The notes below the pieces were generated by a model. That model worked only from the letters and a program-made list of their open reading frames with translations, had not been told where the DNA came from and made no database searches. A DNA stretch of 64,000 nucleotides from Romanomermis culicivorax (taxonomy: Eukaryota > Nematoda > Enoplea > Mermithida > Mermithidae): contig CAWUHX010000286.1 in assembly GCA_963922205.1 (NCBI GenBank), forward strand, positions 186,001 to 250,000. The letters are read 5' to 3'. The position numbers and the translations under genes are program-made. This document shows positions 39,727 to 51,534 of the stretch, piece after piece; the stretch's first letter is position 1; the number at the start of each line of letters is the position of its first letter.

Positions 39727-40022
39727 TAGTATTACTGCAGCTGGTGCACACTACCTTATAGCTTTATAATGATAAGTAATACTACTTATTATGTATATAT
39801 AGGCCTACAGTATATTTCTCAAATTATCGATTACTGCAATAATCTAAGCCTAAGCCTAAGCCCAGGCCTAAATCTAAGCCTAAGCCTAAGGTTAAGCTTA
39901 TGCCCATGCTTTGGCTTAGGCTTAGATTATTACAGTGCTTACTCAATAATTTTGCCAAATATACTGTATTATACTTTGCATTATGACACTATAAGGTAGT
40001 GTGCACCAGCTGCAGTAATACC
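39727..40022. mobile_element. Near-palindromic foldback element with TAAGCC repeats
   Basis: The two halves are inverted copies: GTATTACTGCAGCTGGTGCA at both ends, and TAATCTAAGCCTAAGCC meeting in the centre. The 8-bp duplication AGAGCATA is perfect. The centre is made of CTAAGC/CTAAGG units. Confidence 0.7.
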
Positions 40023-41384
40023 AGAGCATAATGCCTTTGAATTACGTAAGAAATCGCTGGTCAAGTATTCTATGATGGCAAGAGAGAGCCCAAAAAAGAT
40101 GTTAATCCTAAAAAAAGCCCAGAAAAGATGTTAAATTTTTGGGGTATTGACATTAAGGGTTTTCTGCACAGGCCATGTTGCAATGTGAACCTTGGCGAAA
40201 AATTTTGATTGCACAGATAAATTTTTGGTTGCTCACTCTAAAATCGATAAATTTGCTTAATTTATTGGAAAAACCATCGCAAACTAGTTTTCTAGTTTTT
40301 CATTCGATCCGCGTCAGTTTTAGACATTTAAAACCCAATTTTCTGAGTTTTGGAGAGAAAATGAAAAGATTAATATGACAAGAAGGGAGTAATGTGTTCG
40401 GCGCGTAAAATTTCTATAAGCAAAAATTTTATATAATGGAGCCTAAAATTTCTAGTCAAAATTTTTATGAAGATCGCAAAAAAATTTTGGGAAAACGACC
40501 GAGAAAAATGTTAGTTTTCATTAAATTCCTCAACAAGCAATACAGGATCAAACATTTATCCATAATATGTTGATAATTAGAACCTATAAGCACTAACTAG
40601 TAGAATGACCTTTTCTAACGGCGCACTAGCATATAAAAAATTATAAATGAATTGAAACCCGGTGCACAGTGCCGGAAAATTTTCACTTTTTTCCATTTTA
40701 GAACGCATAAAAATGCATCTCCGGACAGAAATCCCTAACACCTAGTCGAAAGAGCAGTCAGGCCTCAAGTCGCACTGTGCAACTTGGCTGAATAAATTTG
40801 GTTGCACCGCCCGAAATTTGGTTGCTGTGTGAAAAAAACACTGTTGACATTCTGCGATGCTGGAAAATTAATTTTTCGAACATTTCTTTCAAGAATTAGA
40901 TTCGAATTTTGTGTTCAAAAGTCGTAATTTCTAGAATTTTACTTGAATAATCTAAATACCAATAATTTACTTGTAAACTCTCATGAACTTAGTCGAAAAT
41001 ATAAGAGTAAGAAGAGTATTTCATTAAATATCATGATAAAATATTGAAGATTACCAATTAAAACCACTGTTTTTTCCACATTTGCACTATAATGTGGAAA
41101 AAAATCTGGAATGTGGAAAAAATTTTTGAGGTTTTCCCACAAATGTTGGAGAAAAATGTGGGGCTGTCATACTAAAAAGATGCATTTTGGTGCATTTTAG
41201 GAGGTCCAAATCTCAAAATTTTCTGGCGCTTGGCGCCGGTTATATTTTTAATAATCATTATTATTCATTATACCACGCTCAGGCGCGGCTTTAGCATGTC
41301 TACCTTCACTTACCATTTAATCTTTAATAGTTTTCATCATCTTAAACGTATTATTTCATGTTTAATTGGCATCCTTGCATATTA
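40023..41384. other. Intergenic with CAGGGCTGTGCGCA-family remnants
   Basis: From about 40640 to 41340 the sequence resembles parts of elements E1/E2, including GC hairpins at 40659 and 41223. No gene. Confidence 0.4.
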
Positions 41385-41388
41385 TATG

Positions 41389-41984
41389 TGTTGAGATGAG
41401 ACTTGGTGTTGGAATTGAGAAATATAAATAAATGAATTGGTATCAGAATAGACCTAATCAGTCACTCCCTAATTCACCTAATCAGGCCGAAACCATAGGT
41501 AGAATGAGTTTGCAACAGTTCGGTCAGTCTCAAAATCAACAAAGATCTCCTGCTTTTGTTCCAAAGAACTGCAGAAGATTAGATAACTCTCTGGGCTCAA
41601 GTAACCTCAAATCAGGGACAAACCCAGAAGTCAGGCCGAGAATTGAGTTGTAAATGTAGACTTGCACGCTGGGTGGCACTCCAGAAGTCTGGGGTCTAAC
41701 CTGCGTTCTCTCCGCTGCGAGTCGTCCAAATAATTGTCCAGGCGAGGGACGTTGTATTTTCGGGTAAATTCTCCACAAAAATATAATAAATTAATATTAT
41801 AATAAAATGGCCAATAGGCCGCCGATTCACTTTATTATAAAAAAACAATAATCAAAGAATGACCAAAAACATAGACGACCGGCACTTTTATGCGCAGTGT
41901 CTATGCTAATCGGCGTCGACGCAAATCGCGTCGACTTTGGCTATTTCTTCGCAACCTGGAGATAGACTATGTCCATCCCCGACA
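41389..41984 (-). repeat. 3' LTR of the Gypsy element
   Basis: 596 bp. In element sense it begins TGTCGGGGATGG and ends ATCTCAACA, with TG...CA borders. It is nearly identical to 55625-56179 plus 57760-57779. No strong purine tract precedes it. Confidence 0.9.
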
Positions 41985-42726
41985 TCCGTCGAGCCTCGAA
42001 ACTGACCAATGGGAGGTTAAAAAGATTCATAATACGCGGCAATGACAATTTTGGAATCTTTTCAGGCCCTAATACAGTTAAAGCAGTTTTCTGAACCTTT
42101 TTGGTCATTCATGCCCCCTTGCGGAAAGCTTTCCGAATGACCACCCTCTTACGTCAAGTCTTTTACCAGGCATACTGGAATTTCCACAGGGCCGTCCGGG
42201 TGCGCTACCTATTGGTCTGGAGGCCGACGGGTCGATGACTCCGCGTCGGCTTGACTTTGTTGGCCTACCGCCGAATCCAATTTGACCTGCACCAGGGCCG
42301 AGGGTCTTCGGTTGCCGACCATCCCCTGACCTTTCCTTTCGTGCCATACACTGGAGGCCAGCAGAACATTTTTCTGTCTATCTCTTTCGGGTTGCGTGTT
42401 TCGCCATGAAGTCTCGGCCCTTTTTCCAACATTGCCCTCGTCAAAAATTTTTCTATAATGTCTAAATAATCTACAAAATATGTACATTAGTAGGAGTATC
42501 ACAAAAAAAATCAAATCCCGGGCGTATCGATTGAGCAAAAAATAAAAAAAAAGAAAAAATAAGGCGAGATTTAAATGAGATTAAGTGAAAAAATAAATTT
42601 TTACATGCCCGTTTTTTGGCAATGGGAGGTACGAAAACGAATAAAAAATTTAAAGCACGCAACAATCAAGAAAAAATTTTTTTGGTATTTTGTATTTTGT
42701 ATTATTTTTTTTGTATTTTTGTTATT

Positions 42727-43998
42727 TTATATTTTTTTGTATTTTGTGTTTTTTATGAAAAATAAATGTGAAAACGATATTTTTAGGCCAAAAACCTTGC
42801 GGCTAAATTGCTGTTGCGGCCCGCCGCCTCCTTGCACCCCTCTGTGCGCTCCTCCACGACCTCCGTAAGGTCTCCATACCCATTGGCCCTGCTGGCCATC
42901 TCTACCTTGCACCTGAGGCGCAGCACCCCTGCCACGCACTGCTCCACGACCACCCCGGTTGGGATTGTGGAACTGAAATTGGCCTCGGCCGCGGTTACCA
43001 GTTTTTTGCACCTTTCCTTGCGTAATCGGGGCTAATTCCAGGCTTCCTTGGCCTTGACGTCCGGGAACCTTCAAAGTAGCACCGGTTTTTCCGTCTTGAA
43101 CTTTACTGAACTTAACACAGCTTTGCAAGTCTGAACTGGCACTCCTTTTGGCTCCCATCACTCCGACCTGGTGATTGCTACTGAGCATCATTGATCGAAA
43201 GGCCGTTTTGAATTCCAAGGGGGTATCCTGGCTATTATACACCCTCAACAGTCGGTTATTCGCCGCCACCATGGCCCTGGCATAAATGTTTCCAATATGC
43301 ATCGGGGATAGCGGGGCGCATTCCAACATGAGGAACAGCATCATAACCAGATACCTTACCAAGGAAAACACATCAGGTGCTCTCTCCGCCTTGAGCCACC
43401 TGGGGACAAAGTCATACATGACTCTTTCCCAGAGTTCTTCAGGTAAATTGGTCCGATCATAGAGAAAAGCTCCCTGGACTCTGAACTGTTGTTCATAATC
43501 CCGGTAGATTTCCCTAACGGCATCATTTACCATGAAGAAAACCCTTTCTGACTCGAATTGCTCGAAGGCAAAATACTTGGCCACTGCACTCGTAAAAAAT
43601 GATATGGGTCCAGATTCTCTGGCTTTTGGTTGATAGACATCCCAGAAGTCCAAGAGACTGTCCTTGAATTTTTCCGCAGTAACTTCCGGCGTTTCAGTTA
43701 CCTGAGCGGCCTGTGCCTGCTTAATTTTGCTAGGACCAGCCACTTGTACTTGACTAGCTGCCACTCCTGGTTTTTGGTCCTTGCTGGGTTTTGCCTGACC
43801 TTTCGGTGTCGGTTTCCCCATCGCAAGGCCTATTGCGCCTGAAGCTTGACTAGTTTTAGATGTACTATCTTGAGTTGCAGTTGCCACTGAAGATGTAGTC
43901 AATGACGGTGTTCCAGTTGAAGTGGAAGTAATTTGGGAAGTAGGGGTAGCAGTGGAGGTAATCGTAGAAGTTGAGGTCGATATGACGGGTGAAGTCAC
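42727..43998 (-). pseudogene. 3' part of exonuclease-type ORF: Ser/Thr-rich linker, LPE-LW domain, RGG tail
   Basis: 423 codons. The N-terminus is Ser/Thr-rich low complexity. Residues about 110-290 match the second unassigned domain of the left-edge ORF (LPEELW here, LPEKLW there, with similar hydrophobic spacing around both). The C-terminus is rich in RGG and RGR, as in RNA-binding tails. The frame differs from the preceding segment, which stops at 44003, so a frameshift lies near 44000. Confidence 0.7.
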
Positions 43999-44002
43999 TG
44001 TC

Positions 44003-45040
44003 TTACTGTCTTACTTTTGCTCCCTTGATACCCTTCCTCCTTTTTTCCTTCTCTTTCACTCTCATTTTCTTCTTTCTTTCAGCCATAAATAGTATTTTCT
44101 CGTCGTTCCAACCCTTTTCTCTCATACTCTGAACAACTTTGGCTGAGTACAAACCTGGAACACCCCCATCAGCAGAAAACGCTATTACCTCCTTGCCCTC
44201 TGTCATCTCTGATTCGGGCGTTTCCGCTATCATTTCGTCAATAATGAGCTTGTCGGAGGCTATATCGTCATCTATTTTCATCGGCGATGGTGGCTCTAAT
44301 ACGACTACTTTCGCTTCCATTTTGGGCGCTGCGGTATCGTCTTTCTGGAGTCCGAATTGAATTGCCATTTGACGAAGTTTTTTGTTATAAATTGCCCCAT
44401 TCTTCGCCAATTCTTCCTCCATTTGCTCGCGTTGGAGTCAAATCCTTTCCTTCGCCTCCTCTTCCATCTTTAAAATTACCTCTAATCGATGCTGGTTGTT
44501 GAGTTCCGACTGCGTCTGAGCAGTTTGAGCTTGCATCAGTTCCGTTGCCAGAACCGATTGCTCTTCCTGCTGCTCTTCTTCCGACAGTTCAGTGACGTCC
44601 TCATCCAGTCCTTGGTCTTGCGATTCACCTTCAGCCGGCAGTCCAACTGCATTGCTGAAGATTTCGCTTTCCGACGTTTGGACTTCCTGACCTGAAAGTA
44701 TCAGAAATTCAACTACACCTACTTCAGCTTGCTGTTTGTCCTCACCTTTCAGACTATCAGTCTTGGTGGGAGTAATCTTGCCAGCTAATTTGGTGACAAC
44801 ACCTTCACCCATTTTATAACTAAATGTGTGCTGAATTCCTGGTAAATCCGAGGCCAGAGGTCTAAGGTCAAAGATCTTTGTAGGGAAAGCTATACTATAC
44901 TCCCTACTTTCAGCCAATGACCCATAGACGTCTCCAACCTTGTCGATTTTGGTTTGCCAGGTTACCCCATATCTTAATGAAGGCGTCCTTTGTGCTAGCT
45001 TGATATGGTAGAACCAGGGCTGTGCGCAGGATTTTTTCAT
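44003..45040 (-). pseudogene. Middle part of exonuclease-type ORF: acidic coiled coil
   Basis: Two stretches (45040-44438 and 44422-44003) lie in one frame, separated by a single TGA. The sequence is acidic, Gln-rich and Lys/Glu-rich with coiled-coil character, corresponding to the acidic coiled region of the left-edge ORF. The first codons after 45014 belong to the inserted element E1. Confidence 0.65.
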
Positions 45041-45991
45041 GGGGGCAGATTAGATTTTTTCACTGAATAGCCCCAGGAAATGTTGATCTTACGCGGATAT
45101 ACTGTGTGCATCACCATTTTTTTCCTCGAAGATTTTTTCCAGATGAGAACCAGACCCAAAATTTTTTTACCTCATTTTCCAAAAAATTTTCCACATTTTA
45201 AAAACGCTTATAATGTGGCTACGGATGCTTTTTTATGCATTTTAGGAGCATACCCAAGCATTCTGTTGTATTTGTAGTCAGAAACCTGCAAAAATGAGGA
45301 AAAAAATTGAGAAACTTCTGATTATGTTAGTCAAAATGAGCTCATGAAGAATATATTGGTGTTCTATAGAATGGTCCGGTGCAGAGCACCGGAAAAATTT
45401 TCTGATTTTCACTTTCTAAAACCCTGGAAAATGAACCTTCATAACGTTGGGAAATGAATTAAAATCAGACTGATGAAGCCTAATTTGGGTCCCATTCCAG
45501 TGGGCAGCGCCGGAAAAATTTTCGGGTTTTTGTATTCTAAAATGCTGAAAAATCTCTCCAACAGATAATTCGTGAACAAATGTTTTGAAATCACGTTCTA
45601 GAGTAATGTCTTCAATTTCCACGTTCAATAAACCCAAAAGTTCAGATTGCAAACGTTTAAAAAATTCCAATCATCGAGAGAAAAAATTGAGAGACTTGAT
45701 GAAAAATCTCTATTTTTGGCGACATAATTGACTGTAAATGATTAGAAAATGAAACGACCTAACTTGATTGATAGAAACTGTTGAGCATTAATTAGTATGT
45801 CGAAGTAGATATGCTAACGGCCGCGCCTGATAGAATATAGTTATAATTACACCCATGACCGGTGCCAAGCGCCGGAAAATTTTGAGATTTTGACCTTTTA
45901 AAGTCCACCAAAACACATCTTTTCAGTTTAGAGTTACTGCCTCAATGGGGGGGGGGCGGCCGCCCCCCCGCCCCCCTTGCGCACAGCCATG
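45015..45991 (+). mobile_element. CAGGGCTGTGCGCA-family element, copy E1, inserted in the ORF
   Basis: 977 bp; ends CAGGGCTGTGCGCAGG and inverted CATGGCTGTGCGCAAGG; perfect 8-bp duplication GGTAGAAC. It splits the exonuclease-type ORF. It contains GC hairpins at 45376, 45497 and 45859, and homopolymer G/C around a GCGGCCGC at its right end. Confidence 0.85.
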
Positions 45992-47450
45992 GGTAGAACC
46001 TAACATAATAATACGGATTCGAGCTATAGCTCTTACTGTCCATAGTTATTGTGTCAGGGCTGCCAGGGATCGGCGCGCACACATCGGCATTCTTCCATAA
46101 CCTCAATTGAATCGGCATAAATCCGAATCGATTCATCCAAACATATATTCCAGCACCTTTTTGGGGTACCTCATACTCTATGTTTGGAAGAGTTTTAACC
46201 AACAAAAGATATTGGGATAACTTTTCCTCTGACTGCCAAGCCATTTCCTTTATTTTGCCCTGTAGCTCTGGGCTGAACGATGTAATGAACCTGTAACTAA
46301 ACATTTCGGCCATTACAAAGTCCAGTTCCTTTCTGCTATGGGGCCAGATCACGTGGAAGGCCAGCGGGACTAAAGCACAAGCGGCTTGCAGTTCTGAGAA
46401 CCGCTTTTCCTCAAATGCCTCAGCATACTCCACTAGCTGAGGCTTCCAGTGATCTTTGTCAAAATACCCCACTCCAGGATCAATGTCAATAGGCACATGA
46501 ACCAGATGGTTTTTTAGGGCATCCAGTAGTGCTTGCTTTTGATGATCCTGGGGTAATTTGACAACTTTTCTTGTCGTGTCTATGAACCAAACTAAGGACG
46601 CTGGCTGCGTGAGCTCCTGATACTGCTTTCCTTGCGCCATCTCCTCCACTAACTCCAAGCGCAACTTATCCTTGGCCGACAAGCGCTGTTCAGGTCTAAT
46701 CATTTTGTCGTCATCGGGATTGCTTGCTTCATCATAGGAATTGGGTTTTAATTTTTTACCCTGACGGTAAGCACCTGGATAGGTGCCCCGCCATGGCAAA
46801 TTTTCTTTCCCCTTCCTAGGATTGCAGATATCCCGATGGCAATGGAATTTAGGCCCTATTTCTTGCACTTGCATGGCCCACCTTGCATACATTTCTTGGC
46901 GCATCATGTGGTAGGTGGCCTCAGACTGCCTAGCCACAATATCAGGTGTACCCACAGCCACAATATCAGGTATACGTAGTTTATAATCCATAACTATATA
47001 TGAGTAAAACTGATAGAATTTATATGAGAGTATTTCAATCTAAGCTGGATCGACTATATGGTGAGGAAAGTTAGCAACTCCCCCACATAGCTCAATCACG
47101 TACCCATAGTGAAATGCCCCCATAAAAATTGCCAAAGATAAGTACGCATCCATGCCAGCGTACTGCAGTATCTCTTCAGGGACTCTTTCTTTGGCCACAT
47201 TTTGCCTATTACGTAAAAGACTAAAATCAGTCCGGTGAGGACCGATATCAGCCAGATACATTTTGGCAAAAAGGAATTTCAATTTCAATGTCTCAGGGCA
47301 GATTCCAGCTTCCCTGGATTTGGTAATCTTGCTTCCCATGATCTGCTTTGCCGTGACGCTTAGATCATAGTATCTTCCGAGATTTCCATCCTTGATACTA
47401 CATCTAATCGCGACCATCGGTGCTTTTTCCGCATCCACGGACATTGACAA
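45992..47450 (-). pseudogene. Exonuclease-type ORF: DEDDy motif III and WPHS domain
   Basis: One frame with a single stop at 47040. Residues of the first part include YAGMDA, the Y-x3-D motif III of RNase D/WRN exonucleases. The second part matches the left-edge ORF around MMRQEM (MMREEA there) and WPHS, so the WPHS domain is shared by both copies. It ends at the E1 insertion. Confidence 0.75.
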
Positions 47451-47878
47451 TTGAAACTATATCCTCCAAAATGGCGTAACCAACTAACAACGTCGCTGAG
47501 CATAAAAAGTGTAACAAAATGTTCCACCCTTGCTCTTGCAGCAACGTCAAGTCCATTACGAACGTTTTACCATTTAGGTGGGCAAACGAAACTAATCTGG
47601 CAAACTGGTTACCTTTTTCGTTTTCGACCCCCCAACTAAATAGTTTTCTAGCATCCTCACAGTTCACCTTCTCTACATCGAAGCCGACAATGTTCATGCC
47701 TCGGAAAGTGCTGATTTCGAGGTGTTTTACCACCCTTTCCACACTTCCCATGGGAACAATTATCGGCTCGATAGGGTTGGTCAGCCAGAACTCAAAAGTG
47801 GCAAAAAACCACCTTTCTAACTCCACTATCTGCATTGCCCGACGGATATTGTGGTCTGAAAATCTGGGAGAGATTTAA
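47404..47878 (-). pseudogene. Exonuclease-type ORF: DEDDy motifs I and II
   Basis: Contains NIVGFDVEKV, the D-x-E of exonuclease motif I, and LLVGYAILED, matching motif II with its Asp. VMDLTLLQEQGW lies between, as in RNase D-like folds. The frame shifts at about 47404-47450 before motif III. In frame upstream of the first ATG (47835) the sequence runs back through TTTTCAG-ACC at about 47860, a good 3' splice site, suggesting expression from a spliced RNA. Confidence 0.75.
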
Positions 47879-49008
47879 GTTTTTATTCAGATATACTCTA
47901 TTACTCTTTTATGTGCATTTACGTGACCCTTTTCTCAACTCTTTGGGTAATTTTACCCACTACTACTTTTTACCTTTGGGGAAACTCTAGCACCTTTGTG
48001 CAAAACACCGTTTAACTTTTGAACTTTTGAAATTTTGGAGCGGGAACTTGATATTTAGCCTTTCTGGCTGTTGGGTGTCCCTTTATAGAAACCAAAATTG
48101 ATAGGCAAAAATATGTGAAATTAGGTGTTTTTCACTCTAAGCCCAACACACTCTTGCTACTCGATCAGCGCTAATCGATCACAACTCTGATCTCCACGAC
48201 TAATTCCTGCTAATCCCCTTCTTCGCTGCTTTGCAGAAACCAGAGGGAGCAGGAATGACAAAAACCTCCCCTAATCGGATCACCTAATTCGACCGAAGTC
48301 TTTTTCGGATCACCTAGGTTCGGCCCTTGCCACCCCCTTCTACCTAATTTTTTGTGTTTAATTCTCAACTCCCAGTTGGTAGCTCGTCCGAGAAAGGGCA
48401 CAGAAATAGTCTTGCAAAACACCCCTGACGAGCGTAACCTTCGCTATTTACAAGGATAAAAAATGGTTGCTTACCGTCGACCAAAAAATATCAATTATTT
48501 TGCCGCGGGTGCGGCTCCCCAAACTGGACTTCATCGTCCGTGGCGTTGTACGTTCGAGTACACTCATTCGGCGTACCCATTCGAAATTTTTGGGCCTGTT
48601 TCTTTGCACTGAAATATTTTTTAAAATCTTTAAAACCGAATTTGCAGCTGTGAAAAGTAGACAGATGTATAAAACATTTACAGTCTATTCCCATGCAGCT
48701 GCAAATTACCTTACGGGAGGATTCTTCCGTACAAAATATTTTCGAAAAAGATTTGAAAAAATGAGAGCAGACGCCGGACACAACTTTTGAAAATTTTGAA
48801 TGATTTGGAGTAGTTAACCAAGAAGTTGTAAAATGGAAAATTTACGAAAACGGGTCTTTCACTTTAAAAGCTTTTCCCCCGCTTCGTTAAAACACAATCC
48901 TATACATCAAAAAATATTAAAACGGATTTTAACCGTTACAAAACACAATTAGAATAGATATTTATTAAATACAAAAAATAAATACACGCAAATCGGCAGA
49001 TTTTGCCG
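47879..49008. other. Non-coding gap between integrase and the exonuclease ORF
   Basis: About 1.1 kb inside the retrotransposon with no domain in any frame. It may hold a splice acceptor or subgenomic promoter for the downstream ORF. The ORFs at 48467-48790 are not supported. Confidence 0.4.
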
Positions 49009-50979
49009 CTACGAAACTACATCAGGGGTCGCTCTACTCTCTGCTGATTGCGAAGGTACAGTAAGACCATACGATCGATTTTTTACGTAGTTCTGCCATC
49101 GTGTAGTCTCGTAGCAAAAAATTTTCAGCCTACTTGCTGAAACCTTTTGCCGTAGCAAAAGATTATCATAACGTGCAATTGTTATGACATTATCTTCTAA
49201 CCTGGAAACATCATTTATAATGAAGGGTCCTTCCCAAGTTAAGCCTAGTTTCTTTTGCTTATCAACTTTAAGAAGTACCCAATCATTTTCTTTAAAAACC
49301 GAGGTTTTAATTTTCTTGTCGAAATATCTTTTGCTAGCTTCCACTGCTTTCTGGATATTTTCTGCAATAATACCATAAAGCCTGGTTAAGTGGTCTGTTA
49401 GGATGAATTTATATGCCTCATAATTCATGGGCATTACTATTTTAAGGGCTTTTGAGAAATTCATCCCAAACTTTGCCTCATGGCCCCATAACAACGCAAA
49501 TGGTGATGCTTTCGTCACTGCGTGTGGGGTTGCATTATAGGCAAAGACCACTGATTTGAGATATCTTGGCCAGCTATTGGGTTCACCGATAGCTACTTTT
49601 CTCAGTTGTTTTATTAGAGTTTGGTTGAACCTCTCTACCATACCATTACCCTGAGGGTGGTAAGCAGTAGTGAAGATCTTCTTACACTCTAATAAGTCAC
49701 AAACTGATTTCATTAAATCCGAAGTAAAACAAGATCCATTGTCACTTAGGAGTTTTGTTGGTGTTCCATGCCTAAATATTACAGCTTCTAAGAACACATT
49801 CACAACTGAGTTTGCTGATTGATTTGGGATCATTTCAGCTTCAACCCATTTTGTGAAATAGTCCTGAAAAATTATAACATAAGGCATTCTTTCTCCCAAA
49901 GGCAAAATTCCTACTATATCCATGGATACAATGTCGAATGGACCTTGTGGCACAATGGGTATCAACGGAGGAATGGATGGCTTTCCTGCAGTTGCCATTT
50001 GACAGACAACGCAGTATTTTATCCATTCCCTGACATCTTTTTCCATGCCAGGCCACCAATAATGCCTTTTCATGACACTCAGAGTTCTTTTGAAACCCTG
50101 GTGTGTCATTATTACAGCACCATGATGCTGATGCAGTACAGAGTCCCTGAGGTTTGGGGGTAAGACCAATTGGTCTTCGCTTTCTGCCTCAGTTTCCCTA
50201 TACAATACATCATTTTCTTCGTAGAACCCAGTGTGATACTTCATTATGCTACTTGCACCTAACCTGTCCCAGATTGGCTTTAAGCTTTCGTCTGCTTTTT
50301 GCAGTTTGCTCATCAAGTCATCTGGAACCAGGCCAATAGATATCTCTTTTTCTCCTGATGTTCCTGGTTTATCAAATTCCTCCTCCTTTCTAGGGTGTAA
50401 CCACTGCACATTGTCTTGTTTCTTAGGTGTCGCAGATTTATCAGTTTCCTGATTTTCTTTCTGCACCTTTTCTGAGACACGAGCTTCGCTTCGGGTTACT
50501 ACCGCTTCTACTCCTTTAGAATGCTCTCTTTCGTCCTTAGAACTATTTCGAGCACCCTCTCCTTCGTTTTTATCCTTGTGGGATTTATTCTCCTCAGAGA
50601 TGTTGTTCCTCTTGGCCACCAAGGAAATTTGTTGTTGTTCTTGTTGTTCTTTTATTATTCCTTTGACATCGGAGGAAACAACATCCAATTTGAACATGCT
50701 GTCCCACTTTGGTGGTGATTTCACCACATCCTCTGGCTCATCCTTTCTGGAGAGAAAGTCAGCCATAGCCTTTTGTCTACCGGGCACATATTCTAACTTG
50801 TGGTTGTATTGATTTATGATCGCATACCACCGTTTCAATTTGTCATTTGTTGTAGTATTGACTTTCATTGATAACAGTGGTCTGTGATCTGTCTTAATCA
50901 ATACTTTCTGCCCCAATAATGCCGATAGATTTTGAGGCCGTAGATAATTGTGAGGCACTCCCTCTCGGTTGTGAACCAC
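49009..50979 (-). CDS. pol: Gypsy pol: RNase H end and integrase (long intact segment)
   Basis: 656 codons open. Residues about 25-85 end an RNase H domain (KTDHRPLLS, YVPGRQKAMADFLSR). After a charged linker comes an HHCC zinc finger (Cys pair YCVVCQ). The integrase core has catalytic Asp near 352 (SMDIVG), Asp near 412 (SDNGSCF) and Glu near 447 (MVERFN). WEGPFIINDV is the GPF module of Gypsy-class integrases. The upstream frame is broken at about 50900-50979, so the piece is not translated as part of a full polyprotein. Confidence 0.85.
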   Translation of the reverse strand: MVHNREGVPHNYLRPQNLSALLGQKVLIKTDHRPLLSMKVNTTTNDKLKRWYAIINQYNHKLEYVPGRQKAMADFLSRKDEPEDVVKSPPKWDSMFKLDVVSSDVKGIIKEQQEQQQISLVAKRNNISEENKSHKDKNEGEGARNSSKDEREHSKGVEAVVTRSEARVSEKVQKENQETDKSATPKKQDNVQWLHPRKEEEFDKPGTSGEKEISIGLVPDDLMSKLQKADESLKPIWDRLGASSIMKYHTGFYEENDVLYRETEAESEDQLVLPPNLRDSVLHQHHGAVIMTHQGFKRTLSVMKRHYWWPGMEKDVREWIKYCVVCQMATAGKPSIPPLIPIVPQGPFDIVSMDIVGILPLGERMPYVIIFQDYFTKWVEAEMIPNQSANSVVNVFLEAVIFRHGTPTKLLSDNGSCFTSDLMKSVCDLLECKKIFTTAYHPQGNGMVERFNQTLIKQLRKVAIGEPNSWPRYLKSVVFAYNATPHAVTKASPFALLWGHEAKFGMNFSKALKIVMPMNYEAYKFILTDHLTRLYGIIAENIQKAVEASKRYFDKKIKTSVFKENDWVLLKVDKQKKLGLTWEGPFIINDVSRLEDNVITIARYDNLLLRQKVSASRLKIFCYETTRWQNYVKNRSYGLTVPSQSAESRATPDVVS

Positions 50980-51116
50980 TTTTTCTCATCCTCTTTTAGC
51001 ACACGACTATTATATGCTATGACCCACTTGTCATCTCCAGACTCTTGATACAGAACAGCCCCTAGTGCTGTTCCACTGGCATCGGTTTGCAGAATGAACT
51101 GGGCTGAGCCATCCAT
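50898..51116 (-). pseudogene. pol: Gypsy pol: RNase H start
   Basis: Contains LQTDASGTALGAVLYQ and FTTERECLTIIYGLK, the first catalytic Asp and Glu regions of Gypsy RNase H. It shifts frame relative to the following segment. Confidence 0.8.
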
Positions 51117-51219
51117 TACTGAGTACCTAAGAAATGGAACCGATACCGTGCTTCTTTCAAAGCATTAAATGCTTTGTAATGATCCTCTGTGACGAGCCAT
51201 TTATTCCTTTTCTTGGCTG

Positions 51220-51519
51220 TCAGCTTATACAAGGTTCTGCGTGCTTTGCCAGATGTGGTATAAATTTTTTACACCACTGGAGCATTCGGAGAAACCTTTG
51301 CATATGCTTGACCGAGTCCCGGAATTCAAACTCCTTTATAGCTTGCACTTTTTTCGGATCAGGCGAAATTCCATTAGAATCCAAAATGTGACCAAGAAAA
51401 TGTACCTTCTTTGGTAGGAATTCGCATCTTTCCGGTCTAAGTGTAAGCTGGGCTCCTCTCAGAGCATCCAGGACCAATTTCAATTTTTCTATGTGTTCCT
51501 CAAACGTATTCGAGAACAC
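51220..51519 (-). pseudogene. pol: Gypsy pol: RT thumb/connection
   Basis: Contains EHIEKLKLVLDALRGAQLTL, CEFLPKKVHFLGHIL and FLRMLQWCKKFI, typical of RT downstream of the active site. Upstream in frame the tyrosine of the YxDD box is replaced by a stop codon at 51535-51537. Confidence 0.8.
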
Positions 51520-51534
51520 TATGATATCGTCTAT

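Noticed and set aside
41432-41653. 73-codon ORF, repeated at 55668-55883
   Set aside because: It lies in the LTR on the strand opposite to the element's genes. Its presence in both LTRs follows from duplication, not selection.
42808-43842. Plus-strand ORFs opposite the RGG/LPE-LW segment
   Set aside because: Antisense shadows of the minus-strand coding region.
48467-48790. 107-codon plus and 96-codon minus ORFs
   Set aside because: Overlapping frames in the gap after integrase, with no domain and no relation to the element's other genes.
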